A model generated the notes under the pieces. That model worked only from the letters and a program-made list of their open reading frames with translations. It searched no databases and was not told the DNA's origin. From the NCBI GenBank assembly GCA_009599575.1, contig VWND01000014.1:1-64000 (forward strand): a stretch of 64,000 bases of DNA, written 5' to 3'. Origin of the DNA: Blumeriella jaapii (Eukaryota; Ascomycota; Leotiomycetes; Helotiales; Drepanopezizaceae). Made by a program: the position numbers and the translations under genes. Numbering within the stretch: the first letter of the stretch is position 1; each line of letters begins with the position of its first letter. Below, one piece after another: positions 56,340-64,000 of this stretch.

Positions 56340-58036
56340 AAGTGAAATTACGATTTAAATTATACTTTCAGCAGCGGAATTATCGTTCGATTGTTTTCAG
56401 ACTTTTTCAAAAAGTTTTTTTTTTTAAAAGTATAATCGCTTTGGTCGAAGTCGTCGTCGGATTCGCTAAAATCGAAATCGCTTTCTGATTCAGAATTTAA
56501 AAAATAAATTTATTGATTTTTTTTATAAAATCGCTTTAACCGATTGACGGCGAACGTTTTTTTTAATTTTGTTTTATCGAATTTCGTAAGTTTGTAATAG
56601 CTTTTATTTAATTCGGCCTCGCATATTTCGTAAAGTCCGAGCCATTTATAATTAAGCTTAATATCGGCCGATTTATTAATAACGCGCTAAACGTCGTAAA
56701 TTAAAACCAAATTTCTTTTTTTGATTAACGTTTTTTTTAAAACTTTGGTTTTATTTTAAATTTTCTTAGCTGCTTTCTTATATCTTTTCTTTTTTAAAAT
56801 TATTTTTTTTATATTTATATCGCGGTAATCTAGCTATTTAAATTTTATTGCTAGCAAATCTGCTTTCGTTTTTATTTTAACCACGTTATAAAACCTTTAT
56901 ACAAGCCATTTTGTTTTCAAAAGCAATCGAGCGTTTTTATTATATTAAATAAAAAATAAAATTATTTTAATAAAAGCATATATATATATACGCATAACAA
57001 AAAGCATTTCCGAAAATTTCCGCGATCAACGCTTATAACTTTCTCGAATAGCTTTTAAAAAGCCGTCAAAAATATTTTTATAATTTCGTTTAACGAATCC
57101 GTTGCTTTTCGAATTGTAAATTAAAATTTGAATACGCTAAATATTATATTTTTTTGTAAAAGTTTCGATAACGCTTTTGTTTTCGAATTTATTATCGACG
57201 TTTAATTTTTTAAACAAACCGTATCGATATACAACGTTTTTCTAAAAAAAAATCGTTATAATTTCGAAAATAACGTTTCGGAAATTTTTTTTTTCAAATT
57301 ATTTAAATAAATCGTTAATAACAAATACGAAGCATATATAATCGCGATCGATAATTAATACGCGTATAACGTCGAAATTGATTTTCTTTTAAATTTTAAA
57401 AAACCACGTCGGATATAATAAGTTTTTTTTTCGGCCAAGCTTTCGTTTTTAGCAAAAAATACAACTTTTAACGAAAGTTTTGCAATTTTCGAAGCATTTT
57501 TTTTATTAAAAATCGTTTTTAATTCGATAATAAATAGTTTTAGCTTTTTTATAAAACACTTTTTCGTAGGCTTTTTTTATAATTTGAAATTTATCGGTTT
57601 TATTATTTACTATTAAGCGTTTTTAATATATATTATTTTTTATTTTATATAGCTTTTTATCGGCTAAAATATAATCGAAAGCCTGGTTTTAAATAATTTA
57701 AATTAATAATTTAGTACGCTAAATAATTTAAATAAATAATTAAATAATATACAATTAAATAAAAATTTTCGATTTCGTAATTATCGATCAAAAGTTTATT
57801 TTCGTCGTTAATCGGCTTATTCCGATCGTTTTCGATTAAATTCATTCGCGATGCTAACCGAAATAATAACGCGAATGCTTTTTCGGCCCGAAAATTAATG
57901 TTTTTTATTCGCGGTGCCAGCCGAAATAGCAACGCGAATGGTTTTGGCTCTATAAAACCCAAAGCGCAAATAGCAAAGCAGCCGATTTCGTTAGCGATTT
58001 ATTCGTCGATATTTTATTCGCTTTATTTAGCGAAAT
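56340..58036 (-). pseudogene. Integrase part of C4 pol
   Basis: It matches 22000-23683 of C1. It includes the two tandem palindromic peptide inserts in the open piece 57711-57962 (FALLFRLAPRIKNINFRAEK). The 5' neighbouring part, with RNase H and most of reverse transcriptase, is missing: sequence corresponding to 23684-25002 is replaced by G3. Confidence 0.8.
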
Positions 58037-58211
58037 TGTGAGGGGATGAGATGTCAGTTCGTTGGTCACGTGGTCCGAAGGTCACGTTGTTATCACGTGA
58101 CATCGGAGCCCGCATATATTGTATCTTAGATTTCGCGGCACTTCTAATTTAGAAACCCTGTAATCAATGCAAATCATCTACGAACCTTTTGCTCGTTCGC
58201 ATCCTTTGATA
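58037..58211 (+). repeat. 5' LTR of G3
   Basis: It is the reverse of the G2 LTR and is close to unmutated. It carries CACGTG at two sites and a near match (CACGTT) between them, within 58065-58100. The sequence after it, TATTGACTACCAAACC, is the expected primer-binding position. Confidence 0.9.
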
Positions 58212-58286
58212 TATTGACTACCAAACCTTTTTAACACTTCTATTTCAGCTTTCGAGCTGAAAAGGCCTGCCAACTCTGTTCTGCCC

Positions 58287-59690
58287 TTGCGCATACAGAA
58301 AATCAATTTTATCGCGACAACAACCTTACGACCCTTACGACCTTTACGATTTCTTATACGAAATTACGAAACGATAATCCCTTTTGATATAAGACTTATA
58401 TTCGAAGAACTCTGTTTTGCTTCTGCTTATATTCCGGAACAAAACATATTTTACGCTTTTTTTTTAACGGGTACTAATACCGAAAATGTCGGAACTTCCC
58501 AAGTTATCGGAACCCTTTAATTGCCTTATTTTGGGGCATTTTAAATACTCCGACCAAGTCGTCGCCGCCCTAATCGCTAATACGAAAGCTTGCTTTTAAG
58601 AAATTTTCGATATTTTCGCTTACGCGGTAAAGCAGAACGATGTAATAGTATTATTTAAGGCCAAATTAAATAATTTCGCTTAAAAGCTGAATATTTAAAC
58701 GGTATAATACTGGGAAAAGAAAGCTTTTTAAAAGAAAATGATTCAAAATCGCGAAGCCGAATTTGCTAATCTTCGAAAACAAACTTTTATTAATTAAAAT
58801 ACACCGAATATTTTAAACGTAAAAAGAAAAACATTTGCTTTTTTCGACTCCGATAAGTTTATAAGTTCGGATGGCACCGGCAACGTTACGAAGCATTTTA
58901 TTATTTTTTTTTAAAATATAATTCTAAAGCTTCGTTTTAATTAAAATTGATATACGACCGAACAGAATCGTATAAATTATTTTTTTTTCCGTTTTTCCGA
59001 TATAACCAAAAGCGTTTTATAAAAGGGTTTACGTACGGACGGCATTTTTTTCTATTTAATTATTGCAAAAATAATTTAAATTTTTTAATAATCGTTTGGT
59101 GTTTTTAATTAATAAGCAGATGCATTTAAAAAAATTTTATTTTTTAAGCAAAATAATTAATTTCTGTCCATTTTTTTTTTTATCTGGCTGGAAATTAAAA
59201 GTTATATTAAGTTTAATAACAAAGCCGCTATCGCTATTTTGCGCGAAGCTTTTTATTTTAATATAATTATTCGTTTGTCGTATATTAATTTTTTCGATTT
59301 AAAAACCGATTTTATTAGTTTGCGCTTAAATACGCGAAACCGATACCGTTTTTCGATAATTAAATTTTAATTATTACAAAACCGAAGGCCGTAATACGGA
59401 AATCATTTTTTTCGCTTTTATATTTAAAACTGCTATTACGATTATTATTTAAAACGATTTTATAAATTTCAGCGCTATTTAAACCAAAGCAATTATATAA
59501 ACCGCAGCTGATATAGCAAAAAACAGACGCTTAATCGGTAACGCCGAAAAGCTAGCTCGTCGAATCTATTTTTTTATTAATAATTTTTGTTTATAATATG
59601 CTAGCGATAAACACCGAGCTGCTAATTGCTCCGATTTCCTTTGAGTTAAAAAAGCTAAAGCCGAGGCAAAAAAGTCGGGAAACTAACTGT
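58287..59690 (+). pseudogene. gag of G3
   Basis: The first part is open at 58287-58520 and less mutated than the rest. It reads NFIATTTLRP and EELCFASAYIPEQNIFYAFF. A zinc knuckle near 59585-59640 reads CL-YASDKHRAANC, as in G2. The presence of the same stop and Tyr change in both copies points to shared ancestry or to a repeated RIP target. Confidence 0.75.
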
Positions 59691-59699
59691 TTTTAATAA

Positions 59700-61642
59700 T
59701 TGTTATTATCAGAAACTTTTGAAAAATAAATTGGAATTATTTGTTTTAAATAGCGTTTCGAAATCATATTTAATATTGCTTTGTATTATAACTGTTAATA
59801 GTATATATATTAAAACTTATTTTTTAAACGATTCGGAAGTTATCGATAATTTTATTAATTATGCTTTCGTGCAACATTACGAATTAATCTTTGTTTTACT
59901 TACTAATCCACGTAAATTTACCGTGGTTAACGAACGTTTTTTTATTTACGGCGACGTTATTTATTAAGTTTTTTTTCAAATTAATATCGCCCGTTATACC
60001 GAACGAGTTACAGCTTTTATTATAACATTTGAAAAATACGATTTTATTCTAGGCAAACCTTGGCTTAAAACATACAATTCTTATATTAATTGGACTACGA
60101 ATACCTTTTGTTTTAATTTAGACTTTTGCCGTTCGAATTGTTTATTTCAGAACTTTTATTAATTGGCTGTTTTAGGCCTAGTTCAGAAACGCCACTTTTA
60201 TAAAACCGTCGTTCTACCAGCTACACCTCGTCGTACAAAAGCAGCTGTGTTTACTATTTTGGCCTTTTAATCAGGAGTCGAGGTATTTTCAGCCTTTTTG
60301 TACGAAATTAATTAACAATTATACAAATTAGGCGCTTTAACCGACGATTTTCTTTTTATTATATTATTTAAAGTCGATTAATTGCAAAAGAATAAGTTTT
60401 TTCAGATTGCGCGATAATAACTTTCAGCCGAATTTTACTTCGCTGAAGTTTTATTAAAAGATATTCGTTTGGCCTTTTAAATTAAACCGCCAATCGATCT
60501 TCGAATAAAACTCTTTTTTTACTATTATTACTATCTAGCCGCTTTTGATTTTATCGAGGTTAATAAGCTTGCATTTTATAAAAAAAGCGTTGATTATACG
60601 ATAAAACTTCGATCTGGAGCAGTATTTCTATACGGCCTTTTGTATAATATATTAGTCGACGAATTTCAAGTTTTACGTAAATTTTTTAAAGAAAATCTCG
60701 AAAAAAGTTGGATCCGAGCGAGCTTTTTTTCCGCGGTTTTTCTAGTTTTATTTGCGAAGAAACCAAAAGGAGGATTACGATTTTGCGTCGATTACAGAGC
60801 TTTTAACGTTATTATAATTAAGAACCGATATCTTTTATTATTGGTTTAAAAAACGCTTTTACGATTGAGCAAAGCTAAATTTTATATTAAACTCGACGTT
60901 TTCGCCGCTTTTAATAAGATTCGAATGAAAAAAGGCTATAAATGGCTTATTGTATTTAATACGAGGTATGGCCTGTTCGAATCTTTGGTTATGCTTTTCG
61001 GATTATGCAACGCTTCCGCCACGTTTTAATTCCGTATAAACGATATTTTGCGATTTTATTTAGATATTTTTTATATAGTTTATATAAACGATATTTTAGT
61101 TTATTTAAACGATTTTTAAAAATATAAAAAACACGTTAATTTCGTTTTTTAAGCTTTTTTTAACGCTGGTTTGCAATTAGATATAAAAAAGTGCGAGTTC
61201 GAAGTTTAAAAAGTCGTTTATTTTGGAATGATTATTTTTATTATTGGAGTTAAAATGGATCTTAAAAAGCTCGAAGCGATTACGGCCTGGAATTTCTCTT
61301 TTAACGTTAAAAACGTATAAACGTTTTTAGGTTTTGCGAATTTTTATCGACGATTTATTAAAGGTTTTTTTAGAATCGTTATTTCTTTGGTGAATTTAAC
61401 GAAAAAAGATATTAAATGAAACTTTGACGACGATTGTATAAAAGCTTTCGAGTTTCTTAAATCAGCTTTTACGATTGCACCTACGTTGTTTTATTTTAAT
61501 TCTGACAAAGAGATATTTGTTGAAACTGACGCTTCTGATTACGTTTCTTCAGGGATTTTCTTCCAGAAGGACGATGCAGGAGTACTCCATCCAGTCGCTT
61601 TTATGTCGAAGAAGTTCGATTCAGCCGAGTGCAACTACGAGA
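59700..61642 (+). pseudogene. pol of G3: protease, reverse transcriptase, start of RNase H
   Basis: Protease is open at 59719-59967. It reads LNDSEVIDNFINYAFVQ, with DSGA changed to DSEV, and GDVIY at its end. Reverse transcriptase is open at 60640-60849 (FCVDYRAFNVIIIKNRY) and has YIND at 61081-61092. RNase H at about 61500-61642 is almost unmutated and reads [19 protein letters not shown] and [14 protein letters not shown], ending at the junction with C4. Confidence 0.87.
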
Positions 61643-62290
61643 TTTTTTTTTGCCAAGCTTCGTAAAATACGGTTTTAATATCGATATAAAACGTAACGTT
61701 AAAGCTGAACTGGCCCATTTCGGTAAAATCGAAAGCTATAACTTTTTTTCGATTGCGTAAGACTTCGTATAAAACTTTTTTTTTTTTTAACAAAAATTGA
61801 ATTCCGATTGCTAAATTATTAAATCGTTTTTTTGTAAATCGGCTGTTAAATAATAAGCTGGAAAATCGGCCGGTATTAAGTTTTTCGAATTCGCTAATAA
61901 TTAATTAAAATAATTTTGTCGCTTCGTTTTTTTCGAATTAATCGTTTATTTTTCCGAAAATATTTCTACCGGATTCGCTAAAATTTACGAATCGTATTTT
62001 ATCAGCTTTGCGTTTATAAAAAGTACTGATATTAATACAAAAAAGTAAAATATGTAGATCGGATTTGTTTAATATAAAAACGAAATTTTCGAAATTTTTA
62101 TTTCCGAGTTAATAGCTAAAAATATTAATATTAGCCAATATTCGCGGTGTTATTTCGATTAGCAACGTAAATGCTTTTAGCCGAATATTTTCTAAGTTTT
62201 GTTATAGCCCAGCGTTTATTCTGAAATCAAAGCCGGCTATTCGTTTTCCGATAAAACGTCGATTAAAAAAATCTTATCGCCGGCGACGGT
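61643..62290 (-). pseudogene. Start of reverse transcriptase and linker of C4 pol
   Basis: It matches 25003-25628 of C1 and continues without a gap into the sequence matching 38671 onward, so this copy shows the site before E inserted. A palindromic peptide insert is at 62149-62184. Confidence 0.8.
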
Positions 62291-64000
62291 AATTTGGCTT
62301 TAAAAAAATCGGTTTTAATTTCAGAAAAAAGCTTTTATTTGGCCGTTTTCGATGTATTTAAAGCTAACGAAACTTTTCAGGATTTAGGGCATTTTAAAAA
62401 TAATAAAATAAAAGCATTTTTTTATTATTAAAAAGTTTTTATAAATAATAATATTTTCAACGTCGATTTTTATATTTCGTATAATTTTATTAAATTTAAT
62501 CGTGTTTTTATTAACGATAGTATAAATTATTCGCTTATCGATAATAATCGGGATATTATTAGCTTCGGCTGTTTCCTGGTTTATGCAATTGATTTCGGTT
62601 TTATTATCGAGCAAAGCAAAAGCGGTTGTATTTTTTTTAAATATAATTTTTATTTTTAAAGCTTTTATAGCCGTATAAAAGCAATTTCGTCGTTTTGACT
62701 TTTGAGTTTTTATAATAAAAGCCAAAAGGCTGATTTTTTCCGAAGATTTTTTTTTATCGGCTAAATTAATTGCGGTATTGTAAATTTTTTTCTGGTTTTT
62801 TTTCAATTCAAAATCGTTTTTTTTTCGAATGATTTTAACTTTTTCGTTTTTTTTTAATATAAAAATTTGTTTATTAATAATTTTATCGAATTTTTCTTTT
62901 GTATTAAATAAATCGCTGAATTTCAATTTAATTTTTTATTTTATAATTTTTTTAATAGCTTCGTCGACGGCTTCGAAGCTAATATATTTGTCGATTTATT
63001 TTTCGCTTCGTATTAATAATAGGCGTTTAGAAGCTGATACTTTTTAAATAATTTAAATCGGAATGTCGGTGTCGATATTTTTTATATCGTTGTTAATTTT
63101 TTTATTATAAGCGTTTTTTTAATAGTTTTATCGGTTTCTTTTCGAATTTTAAAATCTTTTTTCTTTTCGATTCTGACGTTTTTTTTTATATTAATTGATT
63201 TAGCGAATAAAATAGAAGTATTTTGCTTTTTTATAATTCGCTGGCTTAATTATGCAGTTATAATATTTACAAATACGATAATTGTATTAGCAATATATGT
63301 ATTTGTTTTTCATTTATATATTTAAATTTTATTTACGCTTAGGATAAGGGTTTTCTTTTTAATTAATACGCTTTTTGAAATATTTTCTTTTTTATTAATA
63401 AAAATCGTTTTTGCATTTTTTTTATTTTCCAAACAGTCGTTCTATTTCGTACCTTTTATTTTTAAGCGAATAATATTTAATCAGCTTTGATTTTCAGCTT
63501 TGTTAAAAAAGCTTATTTCTGCTTTCGTCGGTTCGAGGCAGATCGTTCCATATTTATTAATATAACAGATTTTATTATTTACGCAGAAATTAAATATTTT
63601 GCATTTTAAGCGAATATAGGGTTTTTCGCAGTAAATTTTTTTATTATTATAAAACTTATATTTAAGGCCACGAGGTCTGTTTTAATAATTATTTTTACCA
63701 TTTTAATAGCCGCGATTTTGATTTCCGCGTTGGTTTTCTTTTTTTTTTTAATAATCGTTATTATAATTAATATTTCGCTGATTCTGATCGCTAGCATAAA
63801 AAGATTGCCATTAGGCAGCTATTACTTTTACGATGGCTTAGCGAAGCTGATCGCTTCGCGCATTTTAAAAGAAATAATTCTTATAAAAGTTATTTTAATC
63901 GTTTTTATTATTCGAATTAACGTAAAAAAGTTTTTTTTGCTGTTGCATAAGACTTTCGATTTTGCTTTAAAGTTTTTGAATTTTAATATCGGTAAATTTT
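62291..64000 (-). pseudogene. gag and protease of C4, partial
   Basis: The open piece 62384-62926 spans a lysine-rich gag end and the protease: AFALLDNKTEINCI, where DSGA has become DNKT. The rest matches 39200-40400 of C1, and the copy runs off the window before its 5' LTR. The 63606-63797 minus-strand piece is a fragment of the same frame or its neighbour phase. Confidence 0.78.

Larger units (their letters stand above)
58037..61642 (+). mobile_element. Element G3, Ty3/Gypsy of family G, truncated
   Basis: It begins with a 5' LTR (58037-58211, TGTGAGGGG to TTTGATA) and runs through gag, protease and reverse transcriptase into RNase H, where it ends abruptly at 61642. Integrase and 3' LTR are absent. 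It points to the right, opposite to G2. No target duplication can be paired. Confidence 0.92.
46212..64000 (-). mobile_element. Element C4, family C Gypsy, running off the window
   Basis: C4 begins with its 3' LTR (46212-46478) and lies in the protease region of C3, in the opposite direction. The internal sequence follows that of C1 throughout: 46479-47190 matches 18134-18840, 53184-58036 matches 18836-23683, and 61643-64000 matches 25003-25628 joined to 38671-40400. It holds G2, and G3 together with a 1.3 kb deletion. It lacks the E insertion. Its 5' LTR lies outside. Confidence 0.9.

Overview
The window looks like a gene-poor, AT-rich heterochromatic block of a filamentous ascomycete. I see no host gene. 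Almost every base can be assigned to a transposable element, and almost every reading frame is broken by C-to-T / G-to-A changes of the kind made by repeat-induced point mutation (RIP). CpG and GpC are largely kept while other C:G pairs have become T:A. I name the families by letter because I cannot place them in a database.

Eight families are distinguished by their ends: A is not used; B is a Ty3/Gypsy chromovirus (413 bp LTRs, sense strand minus in B1 and B2); C is a large Gypsy (267 bp LTRs, about 11.3 kb) with a second long reading frame after integrase; D is a non-autonomous element rich in GGT repeats and short palindromes; E is a Ty1/Copia element (187 bp LTRs); F is a Gypsy with about 304 bp LTRs; G is a Gypsy with 173 bp LTRs; H is a Gypsy known here only from its 3' part.

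The layout is a Russian doll. B3 (491 onward) holds H (1051 onward). H is broken at 2703 by C3. The C3 LTR is broken by B1 (2798-43090). The second LTR of B1 is broken by D2 (9939-42868). D2 is broken by F (11998-42817). F is broken by C1 (17867-42182). C1 is broken by Copia element E (25634-38665), and E is broken by B2 (27366-34723). That is nine successive levels. Target duplications at six junctions, and uninterrupted homologous sites elsewhere in the window, support the order. To the right, the gag region of C3 is broken at 46212 by C4, which runs off the window. C4 itself holds G2 (47191-53183) and a truncated G3 (58037-61642).

As these are dead mobile elements, the genes do not work together as a host pathway. 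Each set once made Gag, protease, reverse transcriptase, RNase H and integrase for its own copying. Items beyond the usual gag-pol set are the second frame of family C (about 1,090 codons), an antisense alanine-rich frame in family B, a palindromic peptide-coding repeat scattered through family C, and the palindrome array of element D. Positions of LTR ends and target duplications are read directly. Domain limits inside the decayed frames are approximate.
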